From the NCBI GenBank assembly GCA_946406275.1, contig CAMJJZ010000007.1, positions 1-32,537 on the forward strand: a DNA stretch of 32,537 nucleotides. The letters are read 5' to 3'. Under the pieces are notes generated by a model, which was not told the DNA's origin, ran no database searches, and saw only the letters and a program-made list of their open reading frames with translations. The position numbers were made by a program, and so were the translations under genes. Positions 7,152-15,077 of the stretch are shown here, piece after piece; position 1 is the first letter of the stretch; the number at the start of each line of letters is the position of its first letter. The stretch comes from an uncultured Bacteroidales bacterium. GTDB lineage: Bacteria > Bacteroidota > Bacteroidia > Bacteroidales > UBA932.

Positions 7152-8558
7152 ATGAAACTACTATACATACTTGCTATTGCTGCATCCATTGCCGGAGGCA
7201 AGGTTCCGGAGCTTCTGGAGCAGGCAAGTGCCGATGTATCCAATCAGAGGTACGACGCCGCCATGGAGAAGGCATTGAGTGCGCTGGAGCTTTCCGACGG
7301 AGACCCGCAGTTGAAGGTTGAGGCGCTGTCTACCATCGTTGGCATAGACATTATGGCCAGCCGGGACGCCGATGCATGGGATAAGGCCCTCGAGGCCGAG
7401 GCCATAGCCCGCAAGCACGGCCTGGTAAAAGAGCTCTCGGCTATTCTCATCTCCAAGGCTAAACTCTGTTCCTACGCGGAGATTTCCCCGGAGACCGGAC
7501 GCAACGACGAAGGCCTTACCTATGCCATGGAGGCACTCTCCCTGGCCGAGGAGGCCGATGCGGTTGAGCAGCAGTGTGAGGCGTGCTACGTAATAGCATC
7601 GTTATATATAAACAAAAACCGCTGGAGTGACCCTATCGACAAAGATATCTACCGCACCGCCGGAGAATGGCTGGACAAGGGTCAGGCGCTGGCCGATACT
7701 TACGATCTTTCCCGCCTTCGCCGCAACGGCATCCTGTTCCGTTCCCGCTGGTTCCAGCAGGGCGGCAGGAACGAAGAGGCAATAAAGTACTTCGAGCAGG
7801 TACTGACCACCCTCAAGGAGACGGACCACCTTACGGCATCGTCCCTGGATGACCGCCTGGTGCGCCTGTATACCCGTACAGGTCGATACCAGGATGCCCT
7901 GGACGCACACGACGACTACGTATTCCATACTCAGAAATACATACAGCAGAAGCAGGACGAAACCATCCAGGAAATGGAAACCCGCTTCCAGGTTCAGGAG
8001 AAGGAAAGGGCCCTGGAGCGTAGCCAATACCGTATCTGGCTGCTGTTGCTGGCCCTCCTCCTTGCCGTGGCAGTAATAGGCATCATCGTCGCTTATCTTG
8101 GAAAGATCCGCCGGCGCAATGCGGAACTCCGGCGCCTTGCAGATTCTAAGGAACAGATAATAGAATTCCTGTCCAGAGATCTCAGGAATCCCGCAAATGC
8201 CATGGCGGGAGACATTACTGAACTATCATCAAAGGCTCCTTCGATGACGGCCGATGAAATACGCAGGCGCTGCCAGGAACTTGCCAAAGGTGCAGAATCC
8301 CTAAATGACGGTGTTGCGAAGTACGTTGGAGACATCCTGGTAGAGCGTAGTCGCAAGATTGCAGACATCGGCCTGTCCCCGCGAGAGATAGAGATAATCC
8401 GCCTGAGCGCAGAGGGCCTTCCCGCCGCAGAAATAGCCAAACGTACATTCCTGAGCGTACATACAGTGAACACCCATCGTCAGCATATCTATGCCAAGAT
8501 GGATGTCCGGAATGTATCTGACATGATCCGTAAGGCTACGGAGCTGGGAATAATCTAG
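7152..8558 (+). CDS. Membrane-anchored TPR / degenerate histidine-kinase / LuxR-type regulator
   Basis: 468 residues. The N-terminus is hydrophobic (MKLLYILAIAASIAGG), probably a signal, followed by TPR-like helices to about residue 270 and a coiled coil. One membrane segment (about 296-318, WLLLLALLLAVAVIGIIVAY) comes next. After it, SKEQIIEFLSRDLRNPANAM looks like the H-box of a histidine kinase (usual form S-H-D-L-R-x-P) but has Arg342 where the phosphorylated His should be, and no ATPase domain follows. The last 60 residues are a LuxR/GerE helix-turn-helix (LSPREIEIIRLSAEGLPAAE, then TFLSVHTVNTHRQHIYAKM). This layout suggests an envelope sensor that binds DNA from the membrane. It lies downstream of the phase-variable lipoprotein gene, and regulation of that locus is a guess from position only. 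Its stop overlaps the convergent gene by 4 bp. Confidence 0.8.
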   Translation: MKLLYILAIAASIAGGKVPELLEQASADVSNQRYDAAMEKALSALELSDGDPQLKVEALSTIVGIDIMASRDADAWDKALEAEAIARKHGLVKELSAILISKAKLCSYAEISPETGRNDEGLTYAMEALSLAEEADAVEQQCEACYVIASLYINKNRWSDPIDKDIYRTAGEWLDKGQALADTYDLSRLRRNGILFRSRWFQQGGRNEEAIKYFEQVLTTLKETDHLTASSLDDRLVRLYTRTGRYQDALDAHDDYVFHTQKYIQQKQDETIQEMETRFQVQEKERALERSQYRIWLLLLALLLAVAVIGIIVAYLGKIRRRNAELRRLADSKEQIIEFLSRDLRNPANAMAGDITELSSKAPSMTADEIRRRCQELAKGAESLNDGVAKYVGDILVERSRKIADIGLSPREIEIIRLSAEGLPAAEIAKRTFLSVHTVNTHRQHIYAKMDVRNVSDMIRKATELGII

Positions 8559-9601
8559 ATTGCTATCAGAATCACCGCGAGTCCCAGGCAGAATGCTTGG
8601 GACTTTATGCGTCTGCCTGCTACGAAGCGGGAGCCTCGTTCCACGGGGTCTGCCGCGATGTGCTGGGCGATGGATTCAGGGAAGGCCCTCTGGTGCCATT
8701 TTTCAATGAGTTCGCCGTCAAGGAAGTAGGAGGCGCCGCCGTTGGAACGGTTGAGGGTGATGAGGGTCTTATAGTCTGCATAATAGACCGTCATGTCTAT
8801 GGGGATGTTGAACTGGTCTATCTCCAGAGGATATGAGGCTACAAGGAGAAGCGGCGTGGCGCCGGCGTCCTGAATCTGCGTGTAATGCCTGTGGATGCGC
8901 TCCCAGTTGGCCTTGGAGGGCTCGTATACGGAAAGCGTCACGACCGGTCCTTCTACAGCAAGGCTGTCACAGTACTCGTTCTGGGAGTTGCGGAAAGACA
9001 GGATGGGATATGTTTTGGAGGCGTCCCAGTCGTCTTCATCGTCAAGGGAGGCCATGAGCTCGCAGCCGGGGGCGAAGTCCGTGAAGTCCAGGATGGGGAT
9101 GTGCGTGTTGCTGTACAGGACGGCATATCCTATTGCCAGCGTGGCCAGGCCGAAGCTTACCCATTTGCGGGGCTTGGCCTTTCCTATACTCTTAAGAGGT
9201 ATGAAAGCAATGGCACACAGGGCCGCCAGAGCAAGGTTCTTGAGGAAACTCTGCAGGTGGTTAAGGTGAATCACTTCCCCAAAGCAGCCGCAGTCCATGG
9301 AAGGATTCTTTATGAGGAGGCAGAGCGTTATTATGGTGAAGCCTCCCACCATCCATATTGTAATCCAGGCGGCAACTTTCCTGAGGACTCCGGTGACAAG
9401 GGCAATGCCTGTAACGGCTTCCAGCGTGGCCAGGATAATGCCCAGGACCTTTGCAGCGGGGATGAGGAAGCCAAAGTGGATGAGCCTCAGATATTCCGTG
9501 ACGATGAGCATAGTTCCCGCCGGATCCATTATCTTGGCAAGGCCGGAGACTATGAAAGTGATGCCGATGACTACGGCGCAGAACCTTCTGAGGAACTTCA
9601 T
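8555..9601 (-). CDS. BT_3928-like DoxX/MauE-family membrane protein
   Basis: 348 residues. The N-terminal half has several hydrophobic helices with a DoxX/MauE-type start (MKFLRRFCAVVIGITFIVSG LAKI) and a conserved Cys pair in MDCGCFGEVI. The C-terminal half (from about residue 180) is soluble, with no clear thioredoxin CxxC. MauE/DoxX relatives work in envelope redox or disulfide chemistry; the specific role here is not known. It starts 1 bp after the tmk stop and ends the minus-strand run HerA-like ATPase, tmk, this gene. The family name is recalled from Bacteroidales annotations. The membrane topology is directly visible. Confidence 0.7.
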   Translation of the reverse strand: MKFLRRFCAVVIGITFIVSGLAKIMDPAGTMLIVTEYLRLIHFGFLIPAAKVLGIILATLEAVTGIALVTGVLRKVAAWITIWMVGGFTIITLCLLIKNPSMDCGCFGEVIHLNHLQSFLKNLALAALCAIAFIPLKSIGKAKPRKWVSFGLATLAIGYAVLYSNTHIPILDFTDFAPGCELMASLDDEDDWDASKTYPILSFRNSQNEYCDSLAVEGPVVTLSVYEPSKANWERIHRHYTQIQDAGATPLLLVASYPLEIDQFNIPIDMTVYYADYKTLITLNRSNGGASYFLDGELIEKWHQRAFPESIAQHIAADPVERGSRFVAGRRIKSQAFCLGLAVILIAI

Positions 9602-9602
9602 A

Positions 9603-10280
9603 CTAAATGAATTGGGATATCACTTGGCGGATTCTTTCAAAGATGCTGTCCGGAGGGAGCATCCTGCCTTTGGCGTCCGAGCAGTCTATGCGGCGGAAAT
9701 GAGGGTCCCGAACGGTTTCACCAAGGTAAATCTCACGTACGTCTTTCTGGAACGATATGCTGGCCTCATGTATGTCCTTGGAGCCTTCCAGGTAATTGCG
9801 GTCGTCACCGGTACGCTGGGAAGTGAGTTTTTCTTTTACGAAGTCGATGGGGACGTCCAGGAACAGGTTGATGTCCGGAACAGGAAGGGCAAAGTTGCCG
9901 TACTCCGTGTTGAATATCCAGTCCCTGAGCTGCGCCCTCTCTTCCGGACTGTGCAGTTTGGCGCACTGGTATGCTATGTTGGAATATACATACCTGTCCA
10001 GAAGCACCGTCTTACCCTCTTCCAGGGCCTTTTTTATCATAGGGCCTGCTCCGTGCCTGTCCTCTGCGAACAGCAGGGCCACAAGCTGCGGATGTACGGT
10101 CTCGTTTGAGCCGAAGTCTCCTCTGAGGAAGCGGCTTATGAGGTCCCCGTACACGGGGGCGTCATACCTTGGGAAATGGATATACACCAGTGAGGGGCAT
10201 CTCTGCTCCAGGTACTTGCGGAGTTTCTTTACCTGAGTGGATTTGCCGGCTCCGTCAAGGCCTTCCAGTACTACAAGCAT
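9603..10280 (-). CDS. tmk: Thymidylate kinase
   Basis: 225 residues. Phosphorylates dTMP to dTDP with ATP in the cytoplasm, an essential step of DNA precursor synthesis. The P-loop is at the extreme N-terminus (VVLEGLDGAGKST), with the DR(Y/W) motif in VLLDRYVYSNIAYQ and a lid region with SQRTGDDRNYLEG. Length is normal for the family. It is sandwiched in one minus-strand transcription unit, 6 bp after the HerA-like ATPase and 1 bp before the DoxX-like gene, so translational coupling is likely. The assignment is firm. Confidence 0.95.
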   Translation of the reverse strand: MLVVLEGLDGAGKSTQVKKLRKYLEQRCPSLVYIHFPRYDAPVYGDLISRFLRGDFGSNETVHPQLVALLFAEDRHGAGPMIKKALEEGKTVLLDRYVYSNIAYQCAKLHSPEERAQLRDWIFNTEYGNFALPVPDINLFLDVPIDFVKEKLTSQRTGDDRNYLEGSKDIHEASISFQKDVREIYLGETVRDPHFRRIDCSDAKGRMLPPDSIFERIRQVISQFI

Positions 10281-10286
10281 GGTCGA

Positions 10287-11912
10287 TTACTTGATGAGGT
10301 TGCCCAGAATGCTCCTGGTGAGTTCCTTGGTGAGGGTTGTGGTTGCACTCTTGGTGGCCCTGTTCACGGCCTTTTCCGCAGTGGATTTCTTGGATGTGGT
10401 CTTCTTGCCGGTAACTGCTCCGGTAACCTTGTCTGCAACCGCGGCGGCGGCGACGCCGGTGACGGCGGTAATCACGGATTTAAGCACCTTGGAGCCTATG
10501 CCGGTGCCTTTCTTCTTGGCGGCCTTTTCCGCTTCCTTAGCAGCCTTAGCGTCTTCCTTAGCCTTGAGCTCAGCCTGCTTTGCAGCTTCCTGTTCTGCCA
10601 GGATTTCCGCCTTCTGGCGCTCCGCTTCTTCCGTTGCCTTGGTAATTATCTCATAGGCGCTTTCACGGTCGATGGGGTTATCGTACCTGCCATAGAGGCG
10701 GGAGCGGTTGATTATGAGGGTGCGCTCGCTCTCAGAGATTGCGCCTATCTGGCTCAGCGGGAACAGGATCTTTGCGCGACGTACCACGTTGGGAGCTCCT
10801 TTTTCATCCAGCAGGGATACCAGCGCCTCACCGGTGCCGAGTTCCAGGAGGGTGTCGTAGGTGTTGAAGGCGGGGTTGGTGCGGAAGGTATCGGCAGCAA
10901 CCTTTACGGCCTTCTGGTCCTTGGGGGTATATGCCCTGAGGGCGTGCTGGATGCGGTTGCCAAGCTGGCCCAGGATGTTCTCCGGGATGTCCGTGGGGCT
11001 CTGGGTGATGAAATAGATACCCACGCCCTTGGAACGGATGAGGCGTATAACCTGCTCAATCTTGTCCGTAAGGGCCTTGGAGGTGCCTTCAAAGAGCATG
11101 TGGGCCTCGTCAAAGAAGAATACCAGCTTGGGAAGATCCATTTCTCCAACCTCCGGAAGGGTGGCGTAGAGCTCCGACATGAGCCACAGCAGGAAGGTGG
11201 AGTAGAGCTTGGGCTGAAGCATTAGCTTGTCTGCGGCCAGCACGTTCATGATGCCTTTGCCGCCTTCGCACTGAAGAAGGTCGTATATGTCGAAGTCCGG
11301 TTCTCCGAAGAACTTCTCCGCGCCCTGGTTTTCCAGGGTTAGGAGGGCCCTCTGGATTGCGCCCACTGAGGCCGATGTTATATTACCATACTTTGTGGTG
11401 TACTCCGCGGCATTCTGGCCCACGAAATTGAGCATGGCACGGAGGTCTTTCAGGTCGATGAGAAGAAGACCGTTATCGTCAGCGATGCGGAAGACTATGT
11501 TCAGAACGCCGGTCTGGGTCTCGTTGAGTTCCATGAGGCGGCCCAGCATGTCCGGACCCATGCGGGAGATGGTGCTGCGCATGGGATGGCCCTGCTCCCC
11601 GAATACGTCGAAGAAGCGCACCGGGCAGCTCTGGAACTGAGGATTCTCTATCTCAAACTCCGGAAGGCGCTTCTCAATGAAGCCTGACATCTTACCCACC
11701 TGGGAGATACCGCTGAGGTCTCCCTTCATGTCTGCCATGAAGCAGGGCACGCCCGCCTGGCAGAAGGTTTCTGCCAAAACCTGGAGCGTTACGGTTTTAC
11801 CGGTACCGGTTGCACCTGCAATGAGACCGTGGCGGCAAGCCATCTTGCCTATCATGGAGATAGGACCTTCCTGGGAATGGGCAATGTAGAGCCCTCTTTC
11901 GTTGTCAAGCAT
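10287..11912 (-). CDS. HerA-like (DUF853) ATPase
   Basis: 541 residues. Walker A is near the N-terminus in LIAGATGTGKTVTL, and Walker B-like LVFFFDEAHMLFEG lies near residue 265. YFITQSPTDIPENILGQLGN is typical of the DUF853/HerA C-terminal helicase group in the FtsK/HerA superfamily. From about residue 425 the protein becomes a charged Ala/Lys/Glu coiled coil and then a low-complexity Ala/Thr/Lys tail (KVTGAVTGKKTTSKK), common in this family. The cellular role of DUF853 proteins is not settled; DNA translocation is inferred from the fold. It is the first gene of the minus-strand run with tmk. Confidence 0.85.
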   Translation of the reverse strand: MLDNERGLYIAHSQEGPISMIGKMACRHGLIAGATGTGKTVTLQVLAETFCQAGVPCFMADMKGDLSGISQVGKMSGFIEKRLPEFEIENPQFQSCPVRFFDVFGEQGHPMRSTISRMGPDMLGRLMELNETQTGVLNIVFRIADDNGLLLIDLKDLRAMLNFVGQNAAEYTTKYGNITSASVGAIQRALLTLENQGAEKFFGEPDFDIYDLLQCEGGKGIMNVLAADKLMLQPKLYSTFLLWLMSELYATLPEVGEMDLPKLVFFFDEAHMLFEGTSKALTDKIEQVIRLIRSKGVGIYFITQSPTDIPENILGQLGNRIQHALRAYTPKDQKAVKVAADTFRTNPAFNTYDTLLELGTGEALVSLLDEKGAPNVVRRAKILFPLSQIGAISESERTLIINRSRLYGRYDNPIDRESAYEIITKATEEAERQKAEILAEQEAAKQAELKAKEDAKAAKEAEKAAKKKGTGIGSKVLKSVITAVTGVAAAAVADKVTGAVTGKKTTSKKSTAEKAVNRATKSATTTLTKELTRSILGNLIK

Positions 11913-11931
11913 AATCTTCAGTCAATTTTTA

Positions 11932-11939
11932 CAAATTTA
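11932..11939 (-). promoter_or_regulatory. -7 box for the HerA-like/tmk operon
   Basis: CAAATTTA on the plus strand is TAAATTTG on the minus strand, a perfect Bacteroidetes -7 box 20 bp upstream of the ATG at 11912. No clean -33 element is visible. Confidence 0.5.
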
Positions 11940-11951
11940 GCGAAAATTTGT

Positions 11952-11959
11952 TAAATTTG
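11952..11959 (+). promoter_or_regulatory. -7 box for the aquaporin gene
   Basis: TAAATTTG matches TAnnTTTG and lies 28 bp before ATG 11988. It is back to back with the minus-strand box at 11932-11939, giving a compact divergent promoter region. Confidence 0.5.
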
Positions 11960-11987
11960 CTCTCACTGACTAAAACTCTAATCAATT

Positions 11988-12677
11988 ATGAAAAAGTACA
12001 TCGCTGAATGCGTAGGAACCTTCGTTCTTACCTTCCTTGGCTGCGGAACCGCAATGTTTGTAGGTTGCGGCACTCCTGCCGGCCTTCTGGCCACCGCCGT
12101 GGCATTTGGTCTTGCAGTTGTTGCAATGGCATACACCATCGGTGAAATCAGCGGCTGCCACATCAATCCGGCCATCACCCTGGGCGTAGCCCTGAGCGGC
12201 CGCATGAGCTGGAAAGATGCCTGCGGTTACTGGGTAGGTCAGGTAATCGGCGGTATCATCGCCGGTGCCCTGCTGCTTCTTTTCGCAAAGCTCATGACCC
12301 AGCCCGGAATGGCATTCCTTGGCGCAAATCCTGCCGGCCTTGGTGCCAATGGCGTTGCCGGTGCCGGCGGCGTATGGGGCGCTTGCCTTGTTGAGGTTGT
12401 AGCAACCTTCATCTTCGTCCTGGTTGTCCTTGGCGCAACTGATGCCAAATACGGCGCAGGCAAGCCCGCAGGCCTTGCAATCGGCCTCTGCCTCATCCTC
12501 ATCCACCTTGTGTGCATCAATCTCACCGGTACTTCCGTGAACCCCGCACGTTCCATCGGCCCTGCAATCTTCGCAGGCGGTGCAGCCCTCAAGGACCTCT
12601 GGGTATTCATCTGCGCACCTCTCCTTGGCGGTGCACTTGCAGCATGCGCCTGGAAGGGAATCGCTCCCAAGGAGTAA
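11988..12677 (+). CDS. aqpZ: Aquaporin Z-like MIP channel
   Basis: 229 residues, six hydrophobic helices and the two half-helix NPA motifs that line the pore: HINPAITLGV near residue 63 and SVNPARSIGP near residue 186. The Arg directly after the second NPA is the selectivity-filter arginine; the residue before the first NPA pair is His-Ile, as in water-selective AqpZ. It passes water, and possibly small solutes, across the inner membrane. It starts typically (MKKYIAECVGTFVLTFLGCG). It is a single gene between divergent promoters and a convergent 3' region. Assignment as a MIP channel is certain; water specificity is inferred. Confidence 0.93.
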   Translation: MKKYIAECVGTFVLTFLGCGTAMFVGCGTPAGLLATAVAFGLAVVAMAYTIGEISGCHINPAITLGVALSGRMSWKDACGYWVGQVIGGIIAGALLLLFAKLMTQPGMAFLGANPAGLGANGVAGAGGVWGACLVEVVATFIFVLVVLGATDAKYGAGKPAGLAIGLCLILIHLVCINLTGTSVNPARSIGPAIFAGGAALKDLWVFICAPLLGGALAACAWKGIAPKE

Positions 12678-12703
12678 CCCATCCTCAAAAACAGCCCAAA
12701 AAT

Positions 12704-12739
12704 AAGGATGACCACCCTGAAAACGGGAGGTCATCCTTA
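12704..12739 (-). terminator. Stem-loop between aqpZ and the fab operon
   Basis: Arms AAGGATGACC (12704-12713) and GGTCATCCTT (12730-12739) form a perfect 10-bp stem. On the minus strand it is followed by TTATTTTT, a usable U-tract, so it probably terminates the fab operon. On the plus side the tail is AAATTAT, weaker for aqpZ. Confidence 0.7.
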
Positions 12740-12766
12740 AATTATACCCCAAAACGAGGACGGGTC

Positions 12767-12907
12767 CTACTTTGCCAGCCACCTGTTACGCAAAAACGCC
12801 TCAAAACGCGTAACGGTTGGCTCACGCGAGCCACTCGACGTGCATTTTAGGCCCAAAACGCGTAACGGCTGGCTTTGGTGTTTCGGATAGTTCTTGCGAG
12901 GCCCCCG
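12767..12907 (-). repeat. 141-bp intergenic repeat, copy 2
   Basis: The reverse complement is identical by eye to 3622-3762 over all 141 bp. It starts 16 bp beyond the fabZ stop and lies between the convergent ends of aqpZ and fabZ, the same setting as copy 1. Similarity may extend a little beyond the edge (TGCGCC near 12915-12920 and 3611-3616), with small indels. No ORF is inside. Confidence 0.85.
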
Positions 12908-12923
12908 TGACGCGGCGCAAAGG

Positions 12924-13343
12924 CTACTTTGGTACGGCGGCCAGGGTTATCCTGGCCTGGGCACAAAGCTTTCCGGAAACGGAGAGCTTTGTTTCGCATA
13001 CCCAGAGGGTGCCTTTCTGTTCCACAAGAGTGCAAACGACCTCGCAAAGGTCTCCGGGGCGGACGGTGCCGCGGAAGCGGACGCCGTCAAGGCCGCGGTA
13101 CACCACAAGATGCTCTGCAAATACTTCCAGCATAAGGTGGAAGCAGCTCTGGGCCATAATTTCACAAAGGATAACTCCAGGAACTATTGGATTGCCGGGG
13201 AAATGCCCCTGGCAATAAAACGGATCCTGAGGGATGCGGTAGGTGGCGTGGGAAACGCCATCTGAATCCATCACGGAACTCTCCACAAGAAGCATTGGCT
13301 CCCTGTGGGGAAGGTATCCTTTGATTTCGGAAATGTCCATCAA
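12924..13343 (-). CDS. fabZ: 3-hydroxyacyl-ACP dehydratase, FabZ-type hotdog protein
   Basis: 139 residues. Removes water from beta-hydroxyacyl-ACP in fatty acid elongation. The family pattern is clear: LPHREPMLLV near the N-terminus, then GHFPGNPIVPGVILCEIMAQ with the catalytic His and the Glu 14 residues later. Its ATG overlaps the stop of the upstream deaminase by 4 bp, so it is translationally coupled. It is the last gene of the run containing fabK and fabF, so three fatty-acid cycle steps are encoded together. It could be a specialised dehydratase and not the housekeeping FabZ, since Bacteroidales often encode a separate LpxC-FabZ fusion. Confidence 0.85.
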   Translation of the reverse strand: MMDISEIKGYLPHREPMLLVESSVMDSDGVSHATYRIPQDPFYCQGHFPGNPIVPGVILCEIMAQSCFHLMLEVFAEHLVVYRGLDGVRFRGTVRPGDLCEVVCTLVEQKGTLWVCETKLSVSGKLCAQARITLAAVPK

Positions 13344-13807
13344 TAGTTCTGGTGGTTGCCGGCGGCGTACTCGTCAAAGAGGGCCAGGCAGGCCATGCGG
13401 TCCAGCTTGGTCATGTAGCCGGGCATTTTGTCGCGGCCACCGAAGATGCCGTCAAACTTATCGTCCCTGAAGCCTATGCGACCGTTGTCCTCAATGGTGC
13501 AGCCATAGTAGATCTTGTCTATGTTGGCCCACATGCAGGCGCAGAGGCACATGTGGCAGGGCTCGCCGGTGGTGTAGAGCTCGCAGCCGGTGAGGTCGTG
13601 CGTGCCAAGGGCGGCACAGGCGGCACGGATGGCGTCTATCTCCCCGTGGCGGGTGGGATCATGCTTGAGGAGCACCTTGTTGTGGCCTCTTGCCACTACT
13701 TCTCCGTTCTTGACGATAACGGTTCCGAAGGGGCCGCCGTGATGGTTGTTGATGCCTTCACGGGCCTCGTCAATGGCCATCTGCATGAATTTGTTCTCTG
13801 CTTGCAT
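13340..13807 (-). CDS. Nucleoside/guanine deaminase of the CMP/dCMP deaminase superfamily
   Basis: 155 residues. Zinc-binding motifs HGEID (His with the proton-shuttling Glu) and PCHMCLCAC are both intact. The sequence around them (GGPFGTVIVKNGEVVARGHN and WANIDKIYYGCT) resembles bacterial guanine deaminases (GuaD), which end with a domain-swapped aromatic tail; here the tail is AGNHQNY. It probably deaminates guanine or a related nucleobase. It is 4 bp downstream of fabF and overlaps fabZ, an odd position for a purine enzyme within a fatty-acid gene run. Substrate is inferred, not shown. Confidence 0.8.
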   Translation of the reverse strand: MQAENKFMQMAIDEAREGINNHHGGPFGTVIVKNGEVVARGHNKVLLKHDPTRHGEIDAIRAACAALGTHDLTGCELYTTGEPCHMCLCACMWANIDKIYYGCTIEDNGRIGFRDDKFDGIFGGRDKMPGYMTKLDRMACLALFDEYAAGNHQNY

Positions 13808-13811
13808 GGTA

Positions 13812-15077
13812 TTAACCTTTATAGGGACGGAAAGCTACGCAGGCGTTGTGGCCGCCAAAGCCGAAGGAATTGGAGATACCCAGGGTGAGGTCTGTCTTCA
13901 CGGCCTTGTTGGGGGTGTAATCCAGGTCGCATTCCGGGTCCGGGGTGTCCAGGTTGATGGTGGGAGGGCAGATGCCGTCCTTAAGTGCCATCACTGTTGC
14001 AATGGCCTCTGCCGCACCTGCAGCGCCGAACATGTGGCCGGTCATGGACTTGGTGGAGGAGATGTGGGCCTTGTAGGCATAGTCTCCAAGGGCAAGCTTG
14101 CAGGCAACGGTCTCTGCAATGTCGTTCAGGTGGGTGCCGGTGCCGTGGGCGTTGATGTAGAGGTTGTCCTTTGAGGCATCGAAACCGGCCTCTTTGAGGG
14201 CGTCCTTGATGGACTGGGACTGGGTGCTGCCGTCCGGGCGGGGTGCCGTGGCGTGGAAGGCGTCACATGTGTTGCCGTAGCCAACCATCTCTCCGTAAAT
14301 GGTTGCACCGCGCTCAAGGGCGTGGTCCAAGGATTCAAGGATGAGGACAGCGGCTCCGTCTCCCATCACGAAACCCTGACGGTTTGCGTTGAAAGGAAGG
14401 GATGAGTACTTGGGGTCCGTAGCCCTGGTGAGGGCCTTTGCATTGAAGAATCCGGCAACGCCGATGGGGATAGAGGCGTGCTCACTTCCGCCGGCGATAA
14501 TTGCATCGGCATAACCATGGCGGACGGCCCTGTAGGCCTCTCCAAGGCAGTGGGACGATGTTGCACAGGCCGTAACGATATCCAGGCAGGGGCCCTCTGC
14601 ATGGTGCTTTATGGCAACATGGCCGGCCGCAATGTTGGATATCATGGTAGCGATGAACAGAGGGGAAATCCACTGTCCGCTGGGGTCTTCTATCATTTTC
14701 TGGGTCTCACGATACTGGACCTCGAATCCGCCGATTCCACTGCCCACGTAGACGCCAAGGCGGAAGGGGTCTATGTTGGCACCCTCTCCCTCCGAGCAAA
14801 GGCCGGACTGGTTCATGGCCTGCCATGCGGCGGCCATTGCATACAGAGTAAAGTGGTCTTGCTTGCGCACAAAAGGCTTGTCCATGCCGTAAAGCTCAGG
14901 ATCAAAATCCTTCACCTTTCCGGCAAAATTCACGGGTACGTCCTTGAATTCCTCAACGTAGTCTATACCGCAGACTCCGTTCACGAGGTTCTTCCAGAAT
15001 GTATCAACATCGTTGCCGACAGAGGAAATCACACCCATGCCGGTTATAACCACACGTTTAGGTTTATTATTTTCCAT
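13812..15077 (-). CDS. fabF: 3-oxoacyl-ACP synthase II
   Basis: 421 residues. Condenses malonyl-ACP with acyl-ACP during fatty acid elongation. Start MENNKPKRVVITGMGVISSV is typical. The catalytic triad is visible: Cys in DIVTACATSSH, His in NAHGTGTHLNDIAET and His in NSFGFGGHNACVAF. Length is standard for FabF/KAS II. Its start overlaps the end of fabK by 11 bp, indicating tight coupling. The assignment to KAS I/II is firm; FabF and not FabB is the better choice from organism and motifs. Confidence 0.92.
   Translation of the reverse strand: MENNKPKRVVITGMGVISSVGNDVDTFWKNLVNGVCGIDYVEEFKDVPVNFAGKVKDFDPELYGMDKPFVRKQDHFTLYAMAAAWQAMNQSGLCSEGEGANIDPFRLGVYVGSGIGGFEVQYRETQKMIEDPSGQWISPLFIATMISNIAAGHVAIKHHAEGPCLDIVTACATSSHCLGEAYRAVRHGYADAIIAGGSEHASIPIGVAGFFNAKALTRATDPKYSSLPFNANRQGFVMGDGAAVLILESLDHALERGATIYGEMVGYGNTCDAFHATAPRPDGSTQSQSIKDALKEAGFDASKDNLYINAHGTGTHLNDIAETVACKLALGDYAYKAHISSTKSMTGHMFGAAGAAEAIATVMALKDGICPPTINLDTPDPECDLDYTPNKAVKTDLTLGISNSFGFGGHNACVAFRPYKG

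Noticed and set aside
8885..9610. 241-residue plus-strand frame
   Set aside because: Antisense to the DoxX-like gene, whose membrane helices and family pattern are clear.
3763..12766. The 9-kb block between the 141-bp inverted repeats as a composite transposon
   Set aside because: It holds housekeeping genes such as tmk and an aquaporin, no transposase, and the repeat copies have no transposase of their own.
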